NCBI GenBank assembly: GCA_024691015.1
Contig: JAILOD010000329.1
Span: forward strand, 1-43,161
From: Lachnospiraceae bacterium
Lineage (GTDB): Bacteria > Bacillota > Clostridia > Lachnospirales > Lachnospiraceae
Reading direction: 5' to 3'
DNA: 43,161 bases
In this document: positions 12,219 through 21,221 of the stretch, piece after piece
Numbering within the stretch: the stretch's first letter is position 1
Layout of the letters: each line of letters opens with the position of its first letter
Made by a program: the position numbers and the translations under genes
The notes under the pieces: generated by a model
What the model was told of the DNA's origin: nothing
Database searches by the model: none
The model's input: the letters and a program-made list of their open reading frames with translations, nothing else

Positions 12219-14669
12219 ATGAAACAGATTATTTTAAAGACTTTAACATTTATTGTAGTATTCACGGTTTCACTATTTATCATGTTAAATATGATCAATA
12301 GTACCACAAATACGGAAATGACAGGAAACACAGAAGAGGCATCTCTTCCGCTTGTGTATATTAATAATAATGGCAGCAAGATAAACCTTATGCGCGGAAA
12401 TACCGGAAATATTCAGGTAAGCTCCGTAAGAGGACCGCTGACTGTCCTTGATGAAAGCAGAGAGGTCGACATCATAGTGGACACATTTGGGGAAGATGTG
12501 GAGGAGCTTTCATATGAGGTCAGGTCCATAGACGGAGGCCGTCTTGTAGAGGACACTCATATCAGCGAGTTTGAAAAGCATGGAAACGAGCTTCATGCCG
12601 GTATAAAGATAAAGGATCTCATAAGTCCCTGTACGGAATATATGCTCATTGTTGTTGTTGGTGAAGCAGATAAGACGGCCAGTTATTTTACCAGGATAAT
12701 TTACGGGGTAGACTGGCATGAACAGGAAATCCTGAATTTTGTTACAGATTTCTGCAGGACGACCTTTGATAAAGAAAGTGCCACGAATCTTACCACTTAT
12801 CTTGAGAGTAATGCAATGGGCGACAATTCCAGCTTTGAACATGTGACCATAAATTCCAGCTTTGAACAGGTAACCTGGGGAAATCTCAATGTAAAGGCAC
12901 CCAAGGTCATTAATCCGAGTATAGTTGATATGGACGGATATACGGCTGCCCTTGGAATAGATTATGAAGTGGATTTCAGTGGCAATCATTACTATGTCAA
13001 TGAATATTACAGAGTAAGATACACCGAGAAGAGAATATATCTCCTGGATTACCGCAGGGATATGAAGGAACTGTTTCTGCCGACGGAAGAAAGGTTTGCC
13101 AATGATAAGATCATCCTCGGTATAAGAGACGAAAATGTAAATATGCAGGAGAGCTCGGATGGAAAGAACCTTGCATTTGAGCAGAACGGTACACTGTATT
13201 CCTTCAGATGGAGTGATAAGAGGCTTGCACTTGTGCATTCCTTCTATAACGAAGATGATATCCGTACCGGATTCGAAGGAAGCAGGGTAAAGATATTAAG
13301 AGTCGGTGAGAACGGAAGCATTTACTATGCGGTATACGGCTATATGACAAGAGGGCGTCATGAAGGTGATACCGGAATCAGTGTATGCTATTACGATTCG
13401 GCATTGAACCAGACCGAAGAAATGGTCTATATACCTTACAGGTGGTCGTATGACAGGCTGTTCAACGATGTGGATACTCTTTTCTATTTTGACGGAGGTT
13501 CTTATATAAATACATATCTGGGTGGCGGACTGTATAAGATAAATATCGATAACAGAAGCATAGAAGAGATAGCAACGCCGCTTGATATAGTGGTTTCGGC
13601 CAGCCAGCGAATGACGGCGATCTATGAAGGAAGCGGAATAAAGATCCTGGATTTCTATGCGGGAAACACCAGGGAGATGACAGAAGAGGGAGTCAGGGCC
13701 TTGGGCTTTATCGGAGAAGATTTTGTCTACGGTGTGGTTGGAAGCGCTGATGTGAAGAGATCCATCTTCGGTTCCGATTTTGAGGTTATGAGCACGGTAT
13801 ATATAGTTGATAAAAACGGCGATGAGATAAAGCGGTATTCCAAGCCGGATGTATATGTTACCGGAGCAGAGATAAATGAAAACGAAATAAAACTGAAATG
13901 CATAAGCTTTGCCGGAGACCGTATCATAGATCTTCCGGATGAGGATATTATGCACAATAAATCACCTGAGGCTACAAAATGTTCGGTACTGCGTGTCGCA
14001 ACCGAGGATATGGAAACGGTCACGGAGATAGGCCTGCCTCAGAAAATGAGCGGAAGCCTTCAGCTTGTCACACCGAAAACGGTTCTTTACACCGATAACA
14101 GAGATACAGCCATTACGGAAAGGACTCTGGAGGGCAGCTTCTATACATATATCCAGGGTAAGCTTGCAGGAAGATATATCAATCCCGTGGAAGCCATTAT
14201 GGATGCGAATAAGGGCTCCGGTGTTGTTGTGGATGACCATAATAATTATATATGGAGAAAGGGTAAAAAGGATATTACAGATATAGCCGATATTTCGGAT
14301 ACGGACGGAATGAATCTTGCGATAGCTCTGAATACAGTGCTTTCGCATGTGGGAGTCAGCATAGACAGCTCGCCTCTTCTTGCAAGAGGGGATACCGCCA
14401 TAGAGATACTCTCGGATAATATCGATGGGTGTGTTATGTCCCTAAAGGGGTGCGATCTGAGTGAAATGCAGTTCTTTATAAGCGAGGACTGTCCCGTTCT
14501 TGCCGTATACCAGGGAGAGCCGGTTATCCTTAAGGGCTATGATCCGGATAATATCACGGTAATAGGCGCCAACGGACAGACCGAAAAAATGAGCATGTCA
14601 ATAGCCGCTGAGATGTTCGAATCCAGCGGCAATGACTATCTTGCATATGTAAATTATGTGAGTGATTAA
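12219..14669 (+). CDS. membrane-anchored/secreted protein of unknown function; beta-propeller-like middle region and C-terminal C39-peptidase-like (degenerate) domain
   Basis: 816 aa; single N-terminal hydrophobic helix (MKQIILKTLTFIVVFTVSLFIMLNMI), repetitive beta-strand segments, C-terminal ISEDCPVLAVYQGEPVILKGYDPDNITVI. No enzyme family confidently recognised. Confidence 0.85.
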   Translation: MKQIILKTLTFIVVFTVSLFIMLNMINSTTNTEMTGNTEEASLPLVYINNNGSKINLMRGNTGNIQVSSVRGPLTVLDESREVDIIVDTFGEDVEELSYEVRSIDGGRLVEDTHISEFEKHGNELHAGIKIKDLISPCTEYMLIVVVGEADKTASYFTRIIYGVDWHEQEILNFVTDFCRTTFDKESATNLTTYLESNAMGDNSSFEHVTINSSFEQVTWGNLNVKAPKVINPSIVDMDGYTAALGIDYEVDFSGNHYYVNEYYRVRYTEKRIYLLDYRRDMKELFLPTEERFANDKIILGIRDENVNMQESSDGKNLAFEQNGTLYSFRWSDKRLALVHSFYNEDDIRTGFEGSRVKILRVGENGSIYYAVYGYMTRGRHEGDTGISVCYYDSALNQTEEMVYIPYRWSYDRLFNDVDTLFYFDGGSYINTYLGGGLYKINIDNRSIEEIATPLDIVVSASQRMTAIYEGSGIKILDFYAGNTREMTEEGVRALGFIGEDFVYGVVGSADVKRSIFGSDFEVMSTVYIVDKNGDEIKRYSKPDVYVTGAEINENEIKLKCISFAGDRIIDLPDEDIMHNKSPEATKCSVLRVATEDMETVTEIGLPQKMSGSLQLVTPKTVLYTDNRDTAITERTLEGSFYTYIQGKLAGRYINPVEAIMDANKGSGVVVDDHNNYIWRKGKKDITDIADISDTDGMNLAIALNTVLSHVGVSIDSSPLLARGDTAIEILSDNIDGCVMSLKGCDLSEMQFFISEDCPVLAVYQGEPVILKGYDPDNITVIGANGQTEKMSMSIAAEMFESSGNDYLAYVNYVSD

Positions 14670-14676
14670 AACAGAT

Positions 14677-14718
14677 AAAAAAGACCGGTATCAAACCTCG
14701 CCGTTTTTGTATCTGGTC
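14677..14718 (-). terminator. putative intrinsic terminator of the dnaD-dnaC-prs operon
   Basis: On the minus strand: imperfect hairpin GACCAGATACAAAAACGGCGAGGTTTGATACCGGTC followed by TTTTTT; overlaps the prs stop. Confidence 0.55.
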
Positions 14719-15875
14719 ACAAGAGACTGGATACGGTTGTTGGGGTTTAACAGATCGCTTATGGATGAATCATGATTTAAGGTATCGATGATAAAGGCTA
14801 TATATTTACTCAGATCGCAGGAAATATAATAGTCTTTTTCGAGAAGCTCAGGCGGCTGATAAATACAGTTTGTTGTAAGCACCTTTGTGATGATACCGTT
14901 TTCAACGGCTTCATCAAAACGGTCAAGCCCCTGGGTAAAAAGACCGAAGGTTGCCATTATAAAGATGCGGTTCGCTTTTCTGCGTTTCAGTTCTGTGGCA
15001 ACTTCGATAACGCTGTCACCCGAAGAGATCATATCGTCTATTACCAGTACATCTTTTCCTTCCACATCACTTCCGAGGAACTCGTGAGCCACGATCGGGT
15101 TCTTTCCGTTTACTACGGTTGTGTAGTCTCTTCTTTTGTAGAACATACCCATATCGAGCCCCAGAACGTTCGCAATATAGATGGCACGGCTCATGCCGCC
15201 TTCATCCGGACTTACAACCATCATGTGAGCGGCATCTATGGTGAGGTCGTTTACATGACAGAGAAGACCTTTTATGAACTGGTAGGCAGGCTGTATGGTT
15301 TCAAATCCGTTTAAGGGAATGGAGTTCTGAACTCTGGCATCATGTGCATCAAATGTAATGATGTTGTCAACGCCCATTTTCACAAGCTCCTGAAGAGCGA
15401 TCGCACAGTCTAACGACTCGCGGGAGCTTCTTTTATGCTGACGGCCTTCGTACAGGAAAGGCATTATAACCGTAATACGGCGTGCCTTACCACCGACGGC
15501 GGCGATTATTCTTTTAAGATCCTGATAATGATCATCCGGAGACATGTGATTGTCACGCCCGCACAGCCTGTAGGTCTGGGAATAATTACAGATATCCACC
15601 AATAGAAACAGATCCATTCCTCTGATGGACTCGTTTATGGCGCCCTTGGCTTCGCCGGAACCAAACCTGGAAATAGTGGCACTTATAAGATAAGAATCAC
15701 GCTGGTACCCTGCAAAAGCAAGAGTGTTCTTGTGTTCGTTCTCTCTTTCGGTACGCCAGTTAACCAGATACTGATCAACCATTTCCCCAAGCTTTCGACA
15801 GCCGACCAGAGGGATAACACCGAGCGTGCCCACCGGGATGGTTTCAAGTTTACGTTTTCCTGCATGTACTGACAT
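14691..15875 (-). CDS. prs: ribose-phosphate pyrophosphokinase (long form)
   Basis: PRPP synthetase/phosphoribosyltransferase fold; VLVIDDMISSGDSVIEVATELKRR, RITVIMPFLYEGRQHKR. ORF opens with GTG at 15887; ATG at 15875 chosen as likely start. Confidence 0.88.
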   Translation of the reverse strand: MSVHAGKRKLETIPVGTLGVIPLVGCRKLGEMVDQYLVNWRTERENEHKNTLAFAGYQRDSYLISATISRFGSGEAKGAINESIRGMDLFLLVDICNYSQTYRLCGRDNHMSPDDHYQDLKRIIAAVGGKARRITVIMPFLYEGRQHKRSSRESLDCAIALQELVKMGVDNIITFDAHDARVQNSIPLNGFETIQPAYQFIKGLLCHVNDLTIDAAHMMVVSPDEGGMSRAIYIANVLGLDMGMFYKRRDYTTVVNGKNPIVAHEFLGSDVEGKDVLVIDDMISSGDSVIEVATELKRRKANRIFIMATFGLFTQGLDRFDEAVENGIITKVLTTNCIYQPPELLEKDYYISCDLSKYIAFIIDTLNHDSSISDLLNPNNRIQSLVTRYKNGEV

Positions 15876-15883
15876 TGGTATTC

Positions 15884-16834
15884 TCACTTTCTTAATCTAA
15901 TATCCGCGCTTTTGAACATATATAAATCCGAAGTGCTCAAAAGCCTTGAAAAGGAACGCTCCGAATAGCTTGATTTAATCTTTTCCAATGAAAGATTGCT
16001 GGATATGATGACAGGATGCTTTCTTATCATCCGTTCATTCAGTATTGTAAAAAACTGTGAGCGCACCAGTGAATTGGGGAGCTCTGTGCCGAGATCGTCG
16101 ATTATAAGTACATCGCAAGTATAAAGATCCTCGTGCAATTGGGCACTGTCAATTGCATTGGTCTTACCGAAGGTTGCGTCAGACAGGAGCCTGAACAGAT
16201 TGAACGACGAAAAATACAGGCAATTAACGCCCTTGTCCAGAAGACCTTTTACTATACAGTTGGTCATAAATGTCTTGCCGCTTCCCACAGGCCCCAAAAA
16301 CAGGAGGCTGCCGGAGTCTTCGGAGAAGTTTTTAACGTATTCTGCCGCTCCATTATATACTTTTTGCATATCGGGAACAACATCGGGAGAGTAAATGTCA
16401 ATATTAAATTTTTCGAAATTTTCGTCCTTCAGTATTTCCGTAATATTTGATTGATCATATTTAACGTGGGCTATCCGCTTCTTTAAACAGGCACATCTCT
16501 CGTTTCCGATATAGCCCGTATCCTTACATAAAGGGCAGTTGTATATGGGTGAGAGATAATCCTCCGGAAAGCCGTTTTGTTTAAGAAGAGCTTTTTTCTT
16601 TGCGGAGAGATCTTCGATCTTGCGGCTTACATCCTTTAAGGCGTTTTCATCTCCTGCTATAAAGTTTTTTGCGGAGGAGAGAGCCAGGTCGCGGATCTCG
16701 TCAGAAAGTGCCGAAAAGCCGGAAATCTTCTGTTCAACTTCTCTGACTCTTGCTTCATGGGTGTTTTCGTTATGAAAGCGGGTGACCTGGTATTCGTGCA
16801 TTATATCGTTGTATAAACTGGTTGAGAGATTCAT
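15884..16834 (-). CDS. dnaI: DnaC/DnaI-type replicative helicase loader (AAA+ ATPase)
   Basis: 316 aa; Zn-type CPLCKDTGYIGNERCACLKKR, Walker A LGPVGSGKTF, Walker B VLIIDDLGTE, IISSNLSLEKI. Confidence 0.92.
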   Translation of the reverse strand: MNLSTSLYNDIMHEYQVTRFHNENTHEARVREVEQKISGFSALSDEIRDLALSSAKNFIAGDENALKDVSRKIEDLSAKKKALLKQNGFPEDYLSPIYNCPLCKDTGYIGNERCACLKKRIAHVKYDQSNITEILKDENFEKFNIDIYSPDVVPDMQKVYNGAAEYVKNFSEDSGSLLFLGPVGSGKTFMTNCIVKGLLDKGVNCLYFSSFNLFRLLSDATFGKTNAIDSAQLHEDLYTCDVLIIDDLGTELPNSLVRSQFFTILNERMIRKHPVIISSNLSLEKIKSSYSERSFSRLLSTSDLYMFKSADIRLRK

Positions 16835-16840
16835 ATTTCC

Positions 16841-18013
16841 TCACTGATTCTTTACAAATTTCTTTTCAAGAGCGTTGAAATCATAATCGCGTTCATTGAA
16901 ATTCTTAAATTTATCGGGCGGATCCTGTTTTGTATTCTGCTTTGAGACGGCCGGCCCGATGCTTGCTTTGCGGGCTTCGTCAGAGCGTGTAACGTCATCG
17001 GGAGTCCGTATGTTTTCCTTTTTCCAGTTGGAAAGCATGGTATTTGCATATTTGAAGCTGGCGCTTCCGGTATTTATAAGGGTTCTGTCTGCTGCAAGCA
17101 GGATGATATCCATTCCGAAGCCCAGGTCGTTTTTCCAGTATTTAAAGTATTTCAGCTCCTCGCTGCCAAGATCCCTGCCCTTGATCCCAAAGGCCTTTTT
17201 TAAAGAGGCAACATCACCTGTATTAAATGAAGAGGTACGTTCCTTAGCCTGTTCAACGGTAAGTACGCCATCCTCGTACCAGGCGGTTGCTACGGATTTG
17301 ATGTAATGCATACTGGAATGGCCGTTATCCGCACAATATTCCACAAGGTACTCTATAAGATTTGCGGGAAGCTTTAAGGTGTCATACATATATAATATGG
17401 TATTTGTTTCGGGCAAAGTAAGAGGCCTTCCGAAATAGCCTTTTGTAATGAAGATGATCTCCTGTATGTCATCCTGGCTTGTAAAGTCGTTTATCTGATC
17501 CTTGGTGTAGAACTGTGTGGGAGACGAAACAACGGATTCCACACGCGGAGCGGCTTTATGGGCTTTCTCCTCTGCATGAATTTGAGGCTCTGCAGGGACT
17601 TTCACTGTATCATAGCCTATTCCCGGAGAGCTTTGCATGGGAGAAACCGTAGCGATATCAGCCCTGAAAGCCGGTGCAATGGATGTAGCCACAGTGCTCA
17701 GCGGAGAAGGTGAAGCCGCAGGGGTATTTACGGGGTCGATAAGCGAAATTGCGCAAAGAGAGCCGTTATTGTATTGAAGAGAAAGAAGCCCCATGCGGTG
17801 CCAGTAATCCAAGGCACGCGAAATATCGCGCTCGGAGAAGTTAAGGTCATCTGCTGCCGAGCCGATGGAAAATGAGCCACCGGGAAGGTTTCTCAGTAAA
17901 TAGAGGTAGATCTTCACCTGGGCTTCATTGGCATCCTTTATGTAATTATCGATAAAATAATTGGGCACAGAGGTATTGCTGTTCGCCGTGCCGCGAATAG
18001 AGATATTGTTCAC
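16841..18013 (-). CDS. DnaD/DnaB-type replication initiation protein
   Basis: 390 aa; N-terminal winged-helix-like segment and DnaD-type domains (ITKGYFGRPLTLPETNTILYMYDTLKLPANLIEYLVEYCADNG...SMHYIKSVATAWYEDGV); immediately upstream of the helicase loader. Confidence 0.88.
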   Translation of the reverse strand: MNNISIRGTANSNTSVPNYFIDNYIKDANEAQVKIYLYLLRNLPGGSFSIGSAADDLNFSERDISRALDYWHRMGLLSLQYNNGSLCAISLIDPVNTPAASPSPLSTVATSIAPAFRADIATVSPMQSSPGIGYDTVKVPAEPQIHAEEKAHKAAPRVESVVSSPTQFYTKDQINDFTSQDDIQEIIFITKGYFGRPLTLPETNTILYMYDTLKLPANLIEYLVEYCADNGHSSMHYIKSVATAWYEDGVLTVEQAKERTSSFNTGDVASLKKAFGIKGRDLGSEELKYFKYWKNDLGFGMDIILLAADRTLINTGSASFKYANTMLSNWKKENIRTPDDVTRSDEARKASIGPAVSKQNTKQDPPDKFKNFNERDYDFNALEKKFVKNQ

Positions 18014-18176
18014 TGTTTTTTCCGTCTTAATGTTTTGTGTTACGATTCATTGGTCCAAAGGACAGATGAACTGTAACTGTTTTATTTCTTTTCCCGTGAG
18101 GATTATAGCATAATGACGTCTTAAATCAAACAGTAAATTTGCCTGAAAGTGGCTTAAAATGGGGATTTGCGCGATA

Positions 18177-18292
18177 TGTGGATGAGGTGGATAATGTGGA
18201 CAAAAAATTTATTGAAAGCATTTTTGCCTTAAAAGATAACCCACATTTATCCCGACCTGAAAAGTCGAAATAAATGTGGATATTGTGGATAA
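18177..18292. promoter_or_regulatory. cluster of DnaA-box-like 9-mers upstream of the dnaD-dnaC operon
   Basis: TGTGGATGA (18177-18185), GGTGGATAA (18186-18194), TGTGGACAA (18195-18203), TGTGGATAT (18275-18283), TGTGGATAA (18284-18292); the last is the exact complement of TTATCCACA, the others have one mismatch. Confidence 0.75.
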
Positions 18293-19681
18293 TTATTTTT
18301 TAACCAACGCATGGCCGATTTTGTCAACATCTCCGGCACCTATGGTTATCAACAGATCTCCGTTGACACAATTTTTTTTCAAAAAATTTTCTATTTCCTC
18401 AAAAGAGGGGAAATAATAGGCGTCTATACCCTTATCTTTGGCTTTTTCGGCAAGCAGCTCGGAGCTTACTCCGAGAGTGTCGGTTTCGCGGGCGGCATAG
18501 ATATCGGCCATAACAAGATGGTCCGTAAGAGTGAAGGCATCCACGAAATCATCCAGAAGAGCCTTTGTCCTGGTGTAAGTATGGGGTTGAAAAACGGCCC
18601 AGATGCTGTTGTGGGTGCGTTTTGAAGCGGCTGTTAAGGTGGCTTTTATCTCAGTCGGGTGATGAGCGTAGTCATCAATGACCGTTACGTTTTCGTTGGC
18701 GGCCATAGGACCCAATACCTCGAAACGTCTTTTGGTGCCGGTGAAAGAAGACAGACCGGCGATTATGTCCTTCTCCGGGGCTTCCGAAAAATGGGCGGCG
18801 GCTGCTGCGGCCAGGGAATTTCCTATATTATGCTCTCCAGGCACCATCAGAGATATCCTTAACGGAGAATCGCCGATCCCGTTAAGATCAAATTCGGCAC
18901 AGCCGTTTTCGCCATAGGAGATATTGTCTGCATAAACATCGAAGCTTTTGTTCAGCCCGTAGGTAATGACCTTGCATTTCAACCCGTCTGTTATATAGGA
19001 TATATTTTCCACCTCACCGTTTATTATTAGAACACCGTCGTCCGGGAGAAGACGGGCAAATTCCCTGAAGGAGTGGCGGATGTCATCGAGATCCTTAAAG
19101 AAATCCAGGTGATCGGCTTCTATATTAAGTATGATTCCGATCTTCGGATTCAAACTTAAGAAGGAATTGGTGTATTCACAGGCTTCCGTAATGAAAATGT
19201 CACGACCGCCCGTGCGGAAATTTCCGTTTATCGAAGGAAGGATGCCTCCTACGGAAATCGTCGGATCTGAGCCTGAAATAAGCATGATCTCGGATATCAT
19301 GGATGTGGTGGTTGTTTTACCATGTGTGCCCGAAATTGCGATGGGAATGCGGTAATTTTGCATAACCGAACCTAAAAACTCGGCTCTCGTAACCTTTGGC
19401 AGACCTTTTTGCTCCACAGCCATGAATTCGGGATTATCCGGGTGGATTGCAGCAGTGTATACTACGAGATCAATATCATCGGTGATATTTTCGGCTTTCT
19501 GAGGAGTGTTGATCACGGCACCCATTTCGGCAAGCTTTTTTGTGAGGTCGCTTTCATCCCTGTCCGAGCCGGATACCGTAAACCCGTTTTTCAGAAGGAG
19601 TTCAGCCAGACCGCTCATGCTGATGCCGCCTATGCCTATAAAATGTATATGCTTCTTTGAATTGAAATCGATCTTTTCCAT
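18293..19681 (-). CDS. murC: UDP-N-acetylmuramate--L-alanine ligase
   Basis: HFIGIGGISMSGLAELL, ISGTHGKTTTTSMI, DDYAHHPTEIKATL. ORF open to 19702; ATG at 19681 considered likelier. Confidence 0.97.
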   Translation of the reverse strand: MEKIDFNSKKHIHFIGIGGISMSGLAELLLKNGFTVSGSDRDESDLTKKLAEMGAVINTPQKAENITDDIDLVVYTAAIHPDNPEFMAVEQKGLPKVTRAEFLGSVMQNYRIPIAISGTHGKTTTTSMISEIMLISGSDPTISVGGILPSINGNFRTGGRDIFITEACEYTNSFLSLNPKIGIILNIEADHLDFFKDLDDIRHSFREFARLLPDDGVLIINGEVENISYITDGLKCKVITYGLNKSFDVYADNISYGENGCAEFDLNGIGDSPLRISLMVPGEHNIGNSLAAAAAAHFSEAPEKDIIAGLSSFTGTKRRFEVLGPMAANENVTVIDDYAHHPTEIKATLTAASKRTHNSIWAVFQPHTYTRTKALLDDFVDAFTLTDHLVMADIYAARETDTLGVSSELLAEKAKDKGIDAYYFPSFEEIENFLKKNCVNGDLLITIGAGDVDKIGHALVKK

Positions 19682-19856
19682 ATTAAGATAAAAATCCTCC
19701 ATGTATTGGTATATTTATTATTATTTATAGTCTTAAAGCTTACAAAATACAAGGTGTCTATTTAGCTATATTTAAAAATTGTACACAATATCTTGTATGA
19801 ATTATGTGCATATTGCAATAAAAAGATGCGAGAATAAACATAAATTTCTAAAAATA

Positions 19857-19885
19857 TTCACAAAAACGATACAAGGTGTTATAAT
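19857..19885 (+). promoter_or_regulatory. putative promoter of glgCD
   Basis: TTCACA - 17 nt - TATAAT upstream of glgC. Confidence 0.6.
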
Positions 19886-19946
19886 TAGTCATACGTGTTT
19901 AATAAAATGCGATTGAATATTACATATTAATTGTGAGGTGATGCTA

Positions 19947-21221
19947 ATGGTAGTGAAAAAAGAAATGATTGCCATGCTTTTGGCAGGCGGACAGGGTAGC
20001 CGACTGGGCGTGCTTACCACGCATATGGCAAAACCGGCAGTACCTTTCGGCGGGAAATACAGGATCATAGACTTCCCGCTCAGTAACTGTATCAATTCCG
20101 GTATCGATACGGTCGGTGTTCTGACTCAGTATCAGCCGTTAAAATTAAATACCCATATCGGAATAGGAACCCCCTGGGATCTCGACAGAAATATGGGCGG
20201 CGTAAGAGTCCTTCCTCCCTTCGAGAGAAACGTAAACAGTGAATGGTACACGGGAACAGCCAATGCTATCCTACAGAACATTGAATACATGGAAAGCTAC
20301 AATCCCGATTATGTTCTCATTCTTTCAGGTGACCACATCTACAAGATGGACTATGAGGTTATGCTGGATTTCCATAAGCAGAACGAAGCTGATGTTACCA
20401 TAGCTGCTATGCCCGTTCCCATCGAGGAAGCCAAGCGTTTCGGTATAGTTATAACAGATGACAACAGAAGGATCACCGAGTTTGAAGAAAAACCCGAGCA
20501 TCCGCGCAGCAATCTGGCATCAATGGGAATATACATCTTCACCTGGAAGGCTTTAAAGGAAGCCCTTATGGCAAATGAAGACCAGTCAAATCTGGATTTC
20601 GGAAAGCATGTAATCCCCTATCTTCACGATAAGCAGCAGAGGATGTTTGCATACGAATACAACGGCTACTGGAAGGATGTAGGAACCCTGAATTCATACT
20701 GGGAAGCCAATATGGAGCTTATAGATATCATTCCTGAGTTCAACCTCTACGAGGAATACTGGAGAATCTATACAAAGAGCATCACGCTTCCTCCTCAGTA
20801 TATCGCACCCGGCAGTGTGGTTGAAAAATCCATAATAGGTTCCGGTACCACCATTTACGGAAAGGTATACAACTCCGTTATCGGCTGTGACGTTGTAATA
20901 GGCGAAGGCACCGAGGTTCACGATTCCATCATCATGAACGACACAAAGATCGGCAAAAACTGCAAGCTTGAAAAAGCCATCATTGCAGAAGATGCCGTGA
21001 TCGGAGATATGGTCAAAATGGGCGTCGGAGAAGAAGCGGAAAACGAGGATTTCCCCAACATCTACAATCACAGTCTTGTTACCATTGCGGAAAATACCGT
21101 TATTCCTTCAGAGCTCAGCATAGGAAAGAATACGGTTATGTCAGGTACATTCACGCTGGATGAGTTCCAGGACGGTATCCTTCCTTCAGGAAAATCATTC
21201 ATAAAGGGAGGTGACAGATAA
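19947..21221 (+). CDS. glgC: glucose-1-phosphate adenylyltransferase, catalytic subunit
   Basis: [48 protein letters not shown] Shine-Dalgarno before ATG 19947. Confidence 0.97.
   Translation: MVVKKEMIAMLLAGGQGSRLGVLTTHMAKPAVPFGGKYRIIDFPLSNCINSGIDTVGVLTQYQPLKLNTHIGIGTPWDLDRNMGGVRVLPPFERNVNSEWYTGTANAILQNIEYMESYNPDYVLILSGDHIYKMDYEVMLDFHKQNEADVTIAAMPVPIEEAKRFGIVITDDNRRITEFEEKPEHPRSNLASMGIYIFTWKALKEALMANEDQSNLDFGKHVIPYLHDKQQRMFAYEYNGYWKDVGTLNSYWEANMELIDIIPEFNLYEEYWRIYTKSITLPPQYIAPGSVVEKSIIGSGTTIYGKVYNSVIGCDVVIGEGTEVHDSIIMNDTKIGKNCKLEKAIIAEDAVIGDMVKMGVGEEAENEDFPNIYNHSLVTIAENTVIPSELSIGKNTVMSGTFTLDEFQDGILPSGKSFIKGGDR

Noticed and set aside
12510-13955. Antisense ORFs of 242 and 219 aa opposite the 816-aa gene
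   Set aside because: Composition (Ile/Tyr/His-rich) and position look like antisense shadows; no RBS or family signature seen.
18014-18292. DnaA-box cluster as the chromosomal origin oriC
   Set aside because: No dnaA, dnaN or other origin-proximal genes in the window and no obvious AT-rich unwinding element of the usual layout; a regulatory or titration site is more likely, although a whole-genome GC-skew plot would settle it.
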